NCBI GenBank assembly: GCA_964523885.1
Contig: CAZFYX010000069.1
Coordinates: forward strand, 124,001 to 188,000
Source of the DNA: SHXO01 sp964523885
GTDB lineage: Bacteria > Pseudomonadota > Gammaproteobacteria > Burkholderiales > SHXO01
Direction: 5' to 3'
Length of the DNA: 64,000 nucleotides
Shown here: piece by piece, positions 51,805 to 60,705 of the stretch
Layout of the letters: the number at the start of each line of letters is the position of its first letter
Numbering within the stretch: the first letter of the stretch is position 1
Notes under the pieces: generated by a model
Told to the model about the DNA's origin: nothing
The model's database searches: none
The model's input: only the letters and a program-made list of their open reading frames with translations
Position numbers and translations under genes: made by a program

Positions 51805-52089
51805 ATGATGCGGCTGGACAGGGAGCGTTCCTTGCAACTGACCCCGCGGCAGGCGAGCGGCCTCACCTGCCACGTGGGTGTCCTCTGGCTCACCCGGGAG
51901 GGCGACCTGTGCGATGTGTTCCTGGCCGCGGGGGACCGGACCGCGGTCGGACGCGGCCTCACCATCGTCACAGCGCTCGAGGATTCGCTGGTGAGCCTCA
52001 TGCCCGCGCGCCCGTGGTGGAGCGCTGCTCTCGCAGCTGTGGTAGCGCGCTGGCGCGGTCGACCGCGCCTCGCAATCCACCGGCTGTAA
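51805..52089 (+). CDS. DUF2917 domain protein
   Basis: A 94-residue protein with GGAGG 8 bases before the ATG. The pattern of a small cupin-like beta domain (GLTCHVGVLWLTREGDLCDVFLAAGD) is that of DUF2917, common in betaproteobacteria and often found divergent from regulators of the GntR or LysR type. The C-terminal part is Ala/Arg-rich. Function unknown; control by the adjacent MocR protein is likely. Confidence 0.8.
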   Translation: MMRLDRERSLQLTPRQASGLTCHVGVLWLTREGDLCDVFLAAGDRTAVGRGLTIVTALEDSLVSLMPARPWWSAALAAVVARWRGRPRLAIHRL

Positions 52090-52192
52090 GAGAGCGCTAC
52101 GCAGCGTCCAACCGTGCAGACGAATACAATCGGGGCGAGAGCGCGCAGACGCCCCGGTAAGAATTGCAATCCCGCCCGCCGGAGGAGACGGA

Positions 52193-53179
52193 ATGACCTT
52201 CGCCACGCAGCCCGCGCTGGCCCCTGCGCCACGCAACCTGGTCGAGATCGATCTCGCGCCGCGCGCCGCATCGCTGCGCGCCGAGGTGCTCGGCGGATTG
52301 TCCGATCAGCCGAAGTCGCTGCCGCCGAAGCTGTTCTACGACGCGCACGGGGCATGGCTGTTCACCCGCATCTGCGCCACTCAGGCCTACTACCCCACGC
52401 GCACCGAGACCGGCATCCTGCTGCGCCATGCGGCCGAGATCGCCGATGCGGTCGGTCCGGCGGCGACGCTGGTGGAGCCCGGCGCCGGCGACATGCGCAA
52501 GATCCGCCTGCTGCTGCCTGCGCTGCGACCGCTGGGTTACGTCCCGGTGGACATCTCCATCGAGCAGTTGCGCGAGGAAGCGCGGCAGCTCGCGCGCGAG
52601 TTTCCCTGGCTGGCGATCACGGCCATTGCAGCAGACTTCCAAGCGCCGGCGCTGCAACGGCTGATAGCGGCGCAGCGCGGACGTCGCGTGCTGTTCTTCC
52701 CCGGCTCCACCATCGGCAACTTCGAGCCTGAGCAGGCCGCCGCGTTCCTGTCCCGCGCCCGCGTGCTGCTGGGGGAGAACGGTGCGGTGCTGCTGGGTGT
52801 GGACCTGCAGAAGGCGGTCGCCGTCCTCGACCGCGCCTACAACGACCCCGAGGGTTACACGGCACGCTTCAACCTCAACCTGCTCACGAGACTCAACCGC
52901 GAGCTCGGCGCGCAGTTCGATCCGGCCGCCTTCGCGCACCGCGCCTTCTACAACGAATCCGCCCATCGCATCGAGATGCACCTGGTCAGCCAGCGCACGC
53001 AGACCGTGCGTGTGGGGGGACAGCAGATCGGGTTTGCCGCCGGCGAATCGATACACACCGAGAACTCCTACAAGTACACCCCTGCGCAGGTGCGCGAACT
53101 GGCGCGTGCGGCCGGCTTCGCCCGCACACTGCACTGGTCCGACCCCGCCGGCTGGTTCGGCGTCTTCCTCCTCTCCTGA
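52193..53179 (+). CDS. egtD: L-histidine N(alpha)-methyltransferase EgtD
   Basis: A 328-residue methyltransferase that makes hercynine, the first step to ergothioneine. SAM-binding VEPGAGDMRKI, the FFPGSTIGNF histidine-binding loop and IHTENSYKYT, in which the Glu and Ser correspond to the imidazole-binding pair of mycobacterial EgtD. GGAGGAG precedes the ATG, and a TACAAT is found at about 52125. No egtB is adjacent, so the partner, if any, is elsewhere. Confidence 0.9.
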   Translation: MTFATQPALAPAPRNLVEIDLAPRAASLRAEVLGGLSDQPKSLPPKLFYDAHGAWLFTRICATQAYYPTRTETGILLRHAAEIADAVGPAATLVEPGAGDMRKIRLLLPALRPLGYVPVDISIEQLREEARQLAREFPWLAITAIAADFQAPALQRLIAAQRGRRVLFFPGSTIGNFEPEQAAAFLSRARVLLGENGAVLLGVDLQKAVAVLDRAYNDPEGYTARFNLNLLTRLNRELGAQFDPAAFAHRAFYNESAHRIEMHLVSQRTQTVRVGGQQIGFAAGESIHTENSYKYTPAQVRELARAAGFARTLHWSDPAGWFGVFLLS

Positions 53180-53294
53180 CCCGGCTGCCGCGCGGTCGGC
53201 AGGAATTGCACGCTAGAATGGGCGCATAGCCGGGCGCTGCCGGCTGTGCCGTCGCGCTGCGCCCCGCATCGCCCCAGCGAGGAGAAGAGGGATC

Positions 53295-54173
53295 ATGCGA
53301 CTGTGCTCGATCAGGTGGGAAGGCGAGGAAACCGCCGCCGTGGTGGTCCCGGAAGGGGTGGTTCCGGTCCGGCGCATCAACGCGCACCTGGGGCGCGCGT
53401 GGCCCACCCGCATCCTGGCGCTGATCGAGCAGGGCCTCAGCCCGATGCTGCTGCGCGATGCCGAGCGCACCCCGCACCCGCTGCCGGCCGAGGAAGTGGT
53501 GTTCGCGCCGCTGTATCGGCGGCCGCGCAAGATCTGGGGCATCGGCCTGAACTACCGCGACCATGCCGTCGACCTGGGGGCACCGTTCCCCTCCGAGCCG
53601 GCCTCGTTCATCAAGGGCGACCACACCATCATCGGGCCGGACGAGCACATCCTGCTGCCCGCCGAATCCGAACGCGTGACGGCAGAAGCCGAACTGGGCG
53701 TGATCATTGGCCGCAACTGCCAGGCCGTCTCCGAGGAGGACGCTCACAAGTACGTGGCGGGATTCTGCCTGGTGCTCGACATGACTGCGGAGGACATCCT
53801 CCAGCGCAACCCCCGCTACCTCACCCGCGCCAAGAACTTCGACACGTTCTTCGCCTTCGGCCCCGAGCTGATCACCCCCGACGAGGTTCTCGACGTGATG
53901 CGGCTGCGCGTGGGCACCTACAAGAACGGGGTGTTGCACCGCGAGAACGTGGTCGCCAACATGGCCTTCCCGCCGTACTATCTGGTCTCCTTCCACTCCC
54001 AGATGATGACGCTCTACCCCGGCGACATCGTCAGCACCGGCACGCCGGGTGCGGTGGTGATCGAACACGGCGACGTCGCGGAGTGCCGCGTCGAGGGAAT
54101 GGGGACGTTGGCCAATCCGGTCCGCCGTCGCGGCGACACCGACTACGCGGTGCTCGCGTCCGTGGGAGTCTAG
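53295..54173 (+). CDS. Fumarylacetoacetate hydrolase family protein
   Basis: A 292-residue FAH-fold enzyme. IWGIGLNYRDHA, EAELGVIIGRNC with metal-binding glutamates, the VLDMTAED acidic site and the closing TGTPGAV segment are all present. Family members hydrolyse or decarboxylate 2-keto acids in aromatic degradation; the true substrate is unknown. It is followed by a branched-chain amino acid type binding protein, which is consistent with a small catabolic unit. Confidence 0.88.
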   Translation: MRLCSIRWEGEETAAVVVPEGVVPVRRINAHLGRAWPTRILALIEQGLSPMLLRDAERTPHPLPAEEVVFAPLYRRPRKIWGIGLNYRDHAVDLGAPFPSEPASFIKGDHTIIGPDEHILLPAESERVTAEAELGVIIGRNCQAVSEEDAHKYVAGFCLVLDMTAEDILQRNPRYLTRAKNFDTFFAFGPELITPDEVLDVMRLRVGTYKNGVLHRENVVANMAFPPYYLVSFHSQMMTLYPGDIVSTGTPGAVVIEHGDVAECRVEGMGTLANPVRRRGDTDYAVLASVGV

Positions 54174-54279
54174 GTAAACCGACCGCGGGCCCGGCCGTTT
54201 AGGAGCGCGCAGCACCAACAACTCGAGGCGGGCGGCCGCATCGGCCGCACCCCTTTTTCATCACTGGAGGAGCAGAGCA

Positions 54280-55524
54280 ATGTCACGCATCACCCAACGC
54301 CTCGCGGCCCTGGCCGTGCTGGCGGCGGCGGCACTTCCCGCTGCCCATGCGCAGGTCAAGATCGGGTTCATCGACCCGCTGTCCGGGCCGTTCGCCAACG
54401 TCGGCGAACAGGGCCTGCGTGGCTTCCAGCTCGTGGTCGAGGACGTCAACGCCCGCGGCGGCGTCCTCGGCCAGAAGCTCGAGCTGGTGCCGATGGACAG
54501 CAAGGCCAACCCGCAGGAAGCGCTCAATGCGCTCAAGGCACTCACCGACCAGGGCGTCCGGTACGTCCTGCAGGGCAACTCCTCGGCCGTGGCCGGGGCC
54601 CTGTCCGACGCGGTGGCCAAGCACAACCAGCGCAATCCCGACAGCGCCATGCTGTACCTGAACTACGCGGCCGTGGATCCGGCCCTGACCAACGACCGCT
54701 GCAACTTCTGGCACTTCCGCTTCGATGCCGACGCGGACATGAAGATGCAGGCGCTGGTGAACTACATCGCGACCCAGAAGAACATCAAGAAGGTCTATCT
54801 GATCAACCAGGACTATGCCTTCGGCCAGGCGGTGTCGAAGGCTGCCAAGGAGATGCTCGCCAAGAAGCGGCCGGACATCCAGATCGTCGGCGACGACCTG
54901 CATCCGCTGGGGAAGGTCAAGGACTTCGCGCCCTACGTGGCCAAGATCAAGCAGTCGGGCGCGGACACGGTGGTGACCGGGAACTGGGGCGCTGACCTGG
55001 CGCTGCTGATCAAGGCGGGCAAGGACGCCGGCCTGAAGGTCGACTACTACACCTATTACGCCGGGATCGCCGGCGGTCCTACCGCCATCGGCGAGGCCGG
55101 CGACGGCCACGTGCGCGTGATCAGCCACTGGTTCAGCAACGTCGGCGACTCGAAGTCCGATGCGCTGGTGCAGAAGTACCGCAAGCGCTATCCGGACAGC
55201 AAGGACGACTTCGTCTGGCTGGCTTCCTACAACGCCATCGAGATGCTGGTGAAGGCCATGGAAGCCGCCAAGTCGACCGACCCGGCCAAGGTCGCGCTCG
55301 CGCTGGAAGGCATGAAGTTCCCCAGCTTCACGGGCGAGGTGACGATGCGGGCGGACAACCACCAGCTGATCCAGCCCATGTACATCTCCACCTTCACCAA
55401 GGCCGGAACGCCTGGCGTGAAGTACGACATGGAGCGCACCGGCCTGGGCTTCCGCAGCGAGGGGCGGATCGACGCCAAGGAGACCGTGATGCCCACCACC
55501 TGCAAGATGCAGCGGCCGCAGTAA
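54280..55524 (+). CDS. HAAT-family branched-chain amino acid/amide binding protein
   Basis: A 414-residue periplasmic binding protein with a signal peptide (about residues 1-24) and the family start VKIGFIDPLSGPFANVGEQGLRG. GGAGGAG precedes the ATG. No permease or ATPase genes lie next to it, so it is an orphan binding protein that would use a transporter encoded elsewhere. The ligand is unknown. Confidence 0.9.
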   Translation: MSRITQRLAALAVLAAAALPAAHAQVKIGFIDPLSGPFANVGEQGLRGFQLVVEDVNARGGVLGQKLELVPMDSKANPQEALNALKALTDQGVRYVLQGNSSAVAGALSDAVAKHNQRNPDSAMLYLNYAAVDPALTNDRCNFWHFRFDADADMKMQALVNYIATQKNIKKVYLINQDYAFGQAVSKAAKEMLAKKRPDIQIVGDDLHPLGKVKDFAPYVAKIKQSGADTVVTGNWGADLALLIKAGKDAGLKVDYYTYYAGIAGGPTAIGEAGDGHVRVISHWFSNVGDSKSDALVQKYRKRYPDSKDDFVWLASYNAIEMLVKAMEAAKSTDPAKVALALEGMKFPSFTGEVTMRADNHQLIQPMYISTFTKAGTPGVKYDMERTGLGFRSEGRIDAKETVMPTTCKMQRPQ

Positions 55525-55617
55525 CCTGTCGCAGGATCAGTCCCGGCGTCGCCGCCAGCCGACGATCGCCGGGCCCTCGGGCGGCTGGATCCGCTCCAAC
55601 CGCCTGACCAGGAAAGG

Positions 55618-55653
55618 GGGGCGTTCTGTCACCCCCTGGTGACGAATCGCCCC
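55618..55653. terminator. Nested hairpin between two convergent genes
   Basis: An outer stem GGGGCG/CGCCCC (55618-55623 and 55648-55653) encloses an inner stem GTCACC-CCCT-GGTGAC. It lies between the convergent binding-protein gene and the small membrane-protein gene, and would work on both strands; there is no T run, so a pause or mRNA-end function is more likely than classical termination. Confidence 0.5.
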
Positions 55654-55672
55654 TTGCCCCGGGGCTGCATTG

Positions 55673-56026
55673 TCACAGCGATCCGGTGATGATCAGCTTG
55701 AAGAAGAAGAACATGCCCAGCCCGACGAAGGCATAGGTGAGAAGGTTGCCGCCGGCCGTGCGGGAGGGCGTACGGTCCAGGTGGTGCTTGACCGCGATCA
55801 CGACCACCGCCAGTCCGAAGCCCGCCAGCCATACCAGCCAGGGGCTCTTGTGCCACAGGCTGTCCAGGCCGGTGCTGATCCACCCGCCCGGCTTGAGGCT
55901 CTTGTAGACCACCCCCGCCACGCCCAGCAGCGTCAGGCCCACCATGGCGACGGCGAAACCGTCCTCGAGGATCCCGGATACGACCTGGCCGAGGCTCTTC
56001 GATCCCTTCTGGTACACACGTGACAT
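55673..56026 (-). CDS. Small membrane protein, three helices, unknown function
   Basis: A 117-residue protein with three hydrophobic segments (about residues 23-41, 61-79 and 95-115) separated by short polar loops. It has no family signature I recognise. The start MSRVYQKGSKSLG is preceded by GGATCGCTCCTATG-like sequence without a clear ribosome-binding site. Confidence 0.6.
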   Translation of the reverse strand: MSRVYQKGSKSLGQVVSGILEDGFAVAMVGLTLLGVAGVVYKSLKPGGWISTGLDSLWHKSPWLVWLAGFGLAVVVIAVKHHLDRTPSRTAGGNLLTYAFVGLGMFFFFKLIITGSL

Positions 56027-56229
56027 AGGAGCGATCCGGAGATGAGTCGGGGGCCCTATCGCAATGGCCGTACCACCGCGGCCGGCGCCTTAGCCCTCAG
56101 AGACTTGCGCATCGGGCTCGACGGATACAGGTCGCTTTCGGTGCGAGTTTCGTTGTTACCGGGCGACAGATCCCGGGCTTTTGCGGGTGCGCAGAAAGTC
56201 CGGCAGTGGGCCGCGGCCAAGCGTCGCGG

Positions 56230-56538
56230 CTAGTCCGCGCAGCGCACGAAGTTGCAGACGCGATCGCAATCGGGCGAGAAACCGCACTCGAAGATGCCCA
56301 TCTTCGCGGTGCCGTCGGGCGTGCTGCCGCACTCGTCCTGGGCGGCCTTGGTGTGCGGCTTGGGGCGCCACTCGCACTGGTGGCAGGCGGTGATGCCGGG
56401 CAGTTCCAGGCTCTCTTGCCGGGCCACGCTGGCGCCGGGCTTGCGCAGTTCCGAAACCGGACTGCTCGCATCGTCGTCGGCGGCCAGGAGGGCGGCGGAC
56501 CAGAAGGCAAGGACGAGGGCTGCGGTAAGCGCTTTCAT
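56230..56538 (-). CDS. Small secreted cysteine-rich protein
   Basis: A 102-residue protein with a signal peptide (about residues 1-19). The mature part has seven cysteines, including a CHQC pair and a C-terminal cluster in PDCDRVCNFVRCAD, so disulfide bonding or metal binding is expected. The start is the ATG at 56538. I do not recognise the family. Confidence 0.65.
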   Translation of the reverse strand: MKALTAALVLAFWSAALLAADDDASSPVSELRKPGASVARQESLELPGITACHQCEWRPKPHTKAAQDECGSTPDGTAKMGIFECGFSPDCDRVCNFVRCAD

Positions 56539-56646
56539 GGGCGGTGTATCCAGAATCGAGGCCAGGGCCGAGGCCGGCACGCAGTGCCGCATGCAAATTG
56601 TCTTCCCGCGCCGGCACCGGAAGATTGACGCAGGTCAACCCGGCGG

Positions 56647-57387
56647 TCAACGCGGCGGAGGCGCGTCCGGGCTGCGCGGGGCGGCGTCGGCGCCCAGGGC
56701 CGGGGCCGGCGGGCGGGGACCGCGATTGCGCCGCCACCCTGCCAGCAGCACGCCGCCGACGAGGACTGCGTACGTGAGCCAGTTGACCCAGGGCATGCCG
56801 GCGATGCGTCCGGCGACCAGCGGCTCGTGCAGGATCATCTTCGCCGCAGTCCAGGCCAGCACGGCCGCCCCGACGTAGATGATGACCGGGTAGCGGTCCA
56901 CGACCCGCAGGATCAGCGTGCTTCCCCACACCATGATCGGGATGCTGATGAGCAGGCCCAGCACCACCAGCAGGAAGCTGCCGTCCGCGGCGCCGGCGAC
57001 TCCCAGCACGTTGTCCAGCCCCATCACGGTGTCCGCGATGACGATCGTACGGATCGCCGACCAGAACCCGGTGATCTTCGTCCCGGCCGCCGCTTCGTGC
57101 TCGTCCTCCTCGTCCTCGGCCAGCAGCTTGTAGGCGATCCACACCAGCAGCAGCCCGCCCGCCAGCATCAGGCCGGGCACCTTGAGCAACGCCACCACGA
57201 TCAGGGTCATGAGGACCCGCACGGCGATGGCACCGGCGGTGCCCCAGACCACCGCACGCATCTGCAGGTGGGCGGGCAGCTTGCGGGCCGCGAGTGCGAT
57301 CACGATCGCATTGTCGCCGGCGAGCACGAGGTCGATGACGATGATCGCCAGCAGCGCAGAGAAGAAGTCGGCGGTGAACAGGTCCAT
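56647..57387 (-). CDS. TerC-family integral membrane protein (YjbE type)
   Basis: A 246-residue protein with seven helices. The duplicated TerC motifs DLVLAGDNAIVIALAA and DTVMGLDNVLGVAGAA carry the conserved acidic residues. Family members export manganese or protect against metal or tellurite stress. The C-terminal 25 residues are Pro/Arg-rich. No manganese riboswitch could be recognised upstream; the leader is about 90 bases and holds a TAGAAT at 57475-57480 on the minus strand. Confidence 0.88.
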   Translation of the reverse strand: MDLFTADFFSALLAIIVIDLVLAGDNAIVIALAARKLPAHLQMRAVVWGTAGAIAVRVLMTLIVVALLKVPGLMLAGGLLLVWIAYKLLAEDEEDEHEAAAGTKITGFWSAIRTIVIADTVMGLDNVLGVAGAADGSFLLVVLGLLISIPIMVWGSTLILRVVDRYPVIIYVGAAVLAWTAAKMILHEPLVAGRIAGMPWVNWLTYAVLVGGVLLAGWRRNRGPRPPAPALGADAAPRSPDAPPPR

Positions 57388-57511
57388 GAAGGCGGCGGCT
57401 TCCGGGGATGGCCGCGTCAGGATGAGGGTGAATGGAACCAGCGGGTGCCATGCCCGTGTGCGGGCACAGCGTCATTCTAGTGGGTTGCCGCCGCGGCGGG
57501 CAGGGACTTGC

Positions 57512-59620
57512 CTAGCCCTTCAGCCTGGTGATCCGGATCACTTCCGGCAGCCGCCGCAGCCCGCGCATGATCTGCGCGAGGTGCAGGCGGTTGTGCACCT
57601 GCAGGGTGAAGTGGATGTTGCTGTAGGTCGCACTGTCGCCCGGCTCCACGCTCACGTTCTCGATGTTCGAGTCGTTGCCGGAGATCTCGGCGGCGACCTT
57701 GGCCAGCACGCCCTGCTGGTTGGACACCAGCAGCTTCACGTTGACCGAGAACAGCTTGCGCGTCTCCGGCGCCCACTCGATGTCGAGCCACTTCTCCGGC
57801 TCGCGCTTCATCTTGGCGATCACCGGGCAGTCGTGGGTGTGCACGATCATCCCGCGGCCCTTGCGGATGAAGCCGATGATCGGGTCGCCCGGGATCGGAT
57901 GGCAGCACTTGGCGAACTGCAGCGCCATCCCCTCCGAGCCGCGGATCACCACCGGGCCGGCCGACTGCGGAAGCCCCTCGCCGGCATGCGGCAGCAGCTT
58001 GCGCGCGATCACCACCCCCAGCACGCGCCCCAGGCCGATGTCGGCCAGCACTTCCTGGCGCGACTTGCCGCCGGCCTCCTTGAGCAGGCGGTCCCAGTCG
58101 GCCTCGCGCAGGTCGCGCATGTTCCCGCCCAGCGCCGCCATGGCCTGGGCCAGGAGCCGTTCTCCCAGGTGCGCCGATTCCTCGTACTGCATGGTCTTGA
58201 GGAAGTGGCGGATGTGATGCCGCGCCTTGGCCGTGACGACGAAGTTGAGCCACGACGGGTTGGGCTTGGCGTGGCTCGCGGTGATGATCTCCACCCGGTC
58301 GCCGTTCTTCAGCTCGGTGCGCAGCGGCACCAGCTCGTGGTTCACCTTCGCCGCCACGCAGCGGTTGCCGATGTCGGTGTGCACCGCATAGGCGAAGTCG
58401 ACGCAGGTCGCGCCGTGCGGCAGCGACATGATCTTGCCCTTCGGGGTGAAGACGTAGGTCTCGTCCGGGAACAGGTCGACCTTGAGGTGCTCGAGGAACT
58501 CGGCCGAGTCGGCCGACTCGGACTGCATCTCGAGCAGGCTCTGCAGCCACTGGTGGGTCTTGCGCTGCAGTTCGTTGAGCGAGGCGTCGGTGCTCTTGTA
58601 CAGCCAGTGCGAGGCGACGCCGGCCTCGGCCAGCTTGTGCATCTCCTGGGTGCGGATCTGGATCTCGATCGGGCTGCCGAAGGGGCCGAACAGCGTCGTG
58701 TGCAGGGACTGGTAGCCGTTGCCCTTGGGGATGGCGATGTAGTCCTTGAACTTGCCGGGGATCGGCTTGTACAGCCCATGCAGCGCGCCCAGCGCGAGGT
58801 AGCACGAGGGGATGTCGCGCACCACCACGCGGAAGCCGTAGATGTCCAGCACCTTGGAGAAGGACAGGTTCTTGTCCTGCATCTTGCGGTAGATGCTGTG
58901 CAGGTTCTTCTCGCGCCCGCTGACGTTGGCGTCGAGCCCCGATTCCTCCAGGCGCGCGCGGATCGCCTCCTGGATCTTCTCCACCACTTCCTTGCGGTTG
59001 CCGCGCTGCGTCTCCAGCGCCTTGCGCAGCACGCGGTAGCGGTTGGGATAGAGGTTCTGGAACGACAGGTCCTGCAGCTCCCGGTACAGGCCGTTGAGCC
59101 CGAGGCGGTTGGCGATCGGCGCGTAGATCTCCAGCGTCTCGCGCGCGATGCGGGCGCGCTTCTTGGGCTGCATCACGTCGAGCGTGCGCATGTTGTGCAG
59201 CCGGTCGGCCAGCTTGATCAGGATGACGCGCACGTCGCGCGCCATGGCCAGGAACATCTTGCGGAAGTTCTCCGCCTGCGCCTGCTCCTGGCTCTCGAAC
59301 TCGATCTTGTCGAGCTTGGATACGCCGTCGACCAGCTCGGCCACCATCTTGCCGAAGCGGTCGCTGATCTCGCCCTTGGTGACGGTGGTGTCCTCCATCA
59401 CGTCGTGGAGGAGGGCGGCGGTGAGCGCCTGCGAGTCGAGGTGCCACTGCGCGAGGATGCTCGCGACGGCGACCGGGTGGGAGATGTAGGGTTCGCCGGA
59501 GCGGCGGAACTGGCCGTCGTGGGCGGCCTCGGAGAACTCGTAGGCGGCCTGCAGCTGCCGCACGTCCTCCGGCTTCAGGTAGCTGGAGGCGTCACGCAGG
59601 AGAACTTCGGCCTCGGGCAT
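57512..59620 (-). CDS. spoT: Bifunctional (p)ppGpp synthetase/hydrolase SpoT (Rsh)
   Basis: A 702-residue stringent-response enzyme. The HD hydrolase domain has His48 and His72-Asp73 (HDVMEDT). The synthetase domain has KFKDYIAIPKGNGYQSLHT and the EIQIRT motif (Glu319), with the basic RxKD-type motif of bifunctional enzymes. TGS (about residues 385-450) and C-terminal ACT domains follow. The gene lies downstream of rpoZ on the same strand, the conserved yicC-gmk-rpoZ-spoT order. The start MPEAEVLL was chosen over a longer reading. Confidence 0.95.
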   Translation of the reverse strand: MPEAEVLLRDASSYLKPEDVRQLQAAYEFSEAAHDGQFRRSGEPYISHPVAVASILAQWHLDSQALTAALLHDVMEDTTVTKGEISDRFGKMVAELVDGVSKLDKIEFESQEQAQAENFRKMFLAMARDVRVILIKLADRLHNMRTLDVMQPKKRARIARETLEIYAPIANRLGLNGLYRELQDLSFQNLYPNRYRVLRKALETQRGNRKEVVEKIQEAIRARLEESGLDANVSGREKNLHSIYRKMQDKNLSFSKVLDIYGFRVVVRDIPSCYLALGALHGLYKPIPGKFKDYIAIPKGNGYQSLHTTLFGPFGSPIEIQIRTQEMHKLAEAGVASHWLYKSTDASLNELQRKTHQWLQSLLEMQSESADSAEFLEHLKVDLFPDETYVFTPKGKIMSLPHGATCVDFAYAVHTDIGNRCVAAKVNHELVPLRTELKNGDRVEIITASHAKPNPSWLNFVVTAKARHHIRHFLKTMQYEESAHLGERLLAQAMAALGGNMRDLREADWDRLLKEAGGKSRQEVLADIGLGRVLGVVIARKLLPHAGEGLPQSAGPVVIRGSEGMALQFAKCCHPIPGDPIIGFIRKGRGMIVHTHDCPVIAKMKREPEKWLDIEWAPETRKLFSVNVKLLVSNQQGVLAKVAAEISGNDSNIENVSVEPGDSATYSNIHFTLQVHNRLHLAQIMRGLRRLPEVIRITRLKG

Positions 59621-59739
59621 GTTGCTCGGCGTCCCAGGCGGGCGCTGTACCGGGTGCAGCGCGAGGAACGGCAAAACGGTGGGTGGCGCGGGAGGCGGTT
59701 GCGCCGGCTCCCGCGGCGTAGGCCCACTGCCGGTCGCGG

Positions 59740-59946
59740 TCAGGCCTGCCCCTTGTTGAGGATCTCGGTGCCGACCTTGCCGGCCGCGATCTCGCGCAGG
59801 GCGGTCACGGTGGGCTTGTCCTTGGCGCCGTCGATCATCGGCGATGCGCCCTGGGTCAGCTGCCGCGCGCGGTAGGTCGCGGCCAGGGTGAGCACGAACC
59901 GGTTGGGGATGCTTTTCAGGCAGTCGTCCACAGTGATGCGGGCCAT
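59740..59946 (-). CDS. rpoZ: RNA polymerase omega subunit
   Basis: A 68-residue protein with MARITVDDCLK, NRFVLTLAATYRARQ and the conserved TALREIAAGKV. ATG at 59946 follows GAGGTGG; a GTG six bases upstream would add two residues. It follows gmk by 12 bases. Confidence 0.95.
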   Translation of the reverse strand: MARITVDDCLKSIPNRFVLTLAATYRARQLTQGASPMIDGAKDKPTVTALREIAAGKVGTEILNKGQA

Positions 59947-59958
59947 AGCCACCTCACT

Positions 59959-60567
59959 TCACTTCATTGCGTTGAGCAGGTCACGGTGTCGCGCGAGCTG
60001 GGCGTCCACCTTCAGGCGCGTGGCGCGTACGATGCTGACGAGATCGACCACTGCCACATCAAAAGCCTGATTGATAATAACATAGTCGAACTCCCCCACA
60101 TGGGCGATCTCCTCACGGGCGTTGGCCAGCCGGCGCTCGATCACCGCGCTCGAATCGGTGCCCCGGGAAGTGAGGCGCCGGTGCAGGGCATCCAGCGACG
60201 GCGGCAGGATGAAGATCCCGACCGCCACCGGCAGCAGCCGCCGCACCTGCTGGGCGCCCTGCCAGTCGATCTCCAGCACGATGTCCCGGCCCTCGCGCAT
60301 GCGCGCCTCGATCCAAGCCTGCGAGGTGCCGTACAGGTTGCCGTGCACCTCCGCACTCTCGAGGAAGTCGCCGCGGCCGGCCATCTCCAGGAACTGCTCG
60401 CGTGCCACGAAATGATAGTCCCGTCCGTCGACCTCGCCTTCGCGCGGCGCCCGGGTGGTGTACGAAACCGACAGCTCGATGTCCGGCTCGCGGTCGAGCA
60501 GGGCATTCACCAGGCTGGTCTTGCCGGCCCCGGAGGGGGCGCAGACGATGAAGAGGTTTCCGGACAT
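59959..60567 (-). CDS. gmk: Guanylate kinase
   Basis: A 202-residue GMP kinase with the P-loop GPSGAGKTSL-type sequence (APSGAGKTSL), SYTTRAPREGEVDGRDYHFV for GMP binding and EIDWQGAQQVR. Its ATG directly follows the right arm of a heptamer-ladder hairpin, and no Shine-Dalgarno is visible, so coupling to yicC or a structure-dependent start is likely. Confidence 0.96.
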   Translation of the reverse strand: MSGNLFIVCAPSGAGKTSLVNALLDREPDIELSVSYTTRAPREGEVDGRDYHFVAREQFLEMAGRGDFLESAEVHGNLYGTSQAWIEARMREGRDIVLEIDWQGAQQVRRLLPVAVGIFILPPSLDALHRRLTSRGTDSSAVIERRLANAREEIAHVGEFDYVIINQAFDVAVVDLVSIVRATRLKVDAQLARHRDLLNAMK

Positions 60568-60705
60568 TGAGGCTAGAGGCTAGAGGCTGGAGGTTCGCTG
60601 GTCATCGCGGCCATCTCCGCTCCCTTCTATATCGGAGCGCATGGGCGGGTACTGAAGCACAAAGGGGTGGCCCCTCCAGCCTCTCGCCTCTAGCCTCTCG
60701 CCTCA
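60565..60705. repeat. Heptamer-ladder palindrome between yicC and gmk
   Basis: Read on the minus strand it starts with the yicC stop codon (TGAGGCG, AGAGGCT, AGAGGCG, AGAGGCT) at 60705 and ends with CCTCTAG units and CCTCA directly before the gmk ATG at 60567. The unit is the same as at 33.86-33.98 kb. The centre holds a CGCTCC/GGAGCG stem. The element is exactly as long as the gap. Confidence 0.9.

Noticed and set aside
56042..56233. A 63-codon plus-strand ORF between the small membrane protein and the Cys-rich protein
   Set aside because: It has no ribosome-binding site at a usable distance, Arg-rich shadow composition and no motif.
57388..57480. A manganese (yybP-ykoY) riboswitch upstream of the TerC gene
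   Set aside because: The conserved loop sequences of that riboswitch are not present in the leader.
57182..59875. An 897-codon plus-strand open frame opposite spoT
   Set aside because: It is antisense to a clear spoT gene; long shadow frames are common at this GC content and the translation is His/Arg/Leu-rich without any domain.
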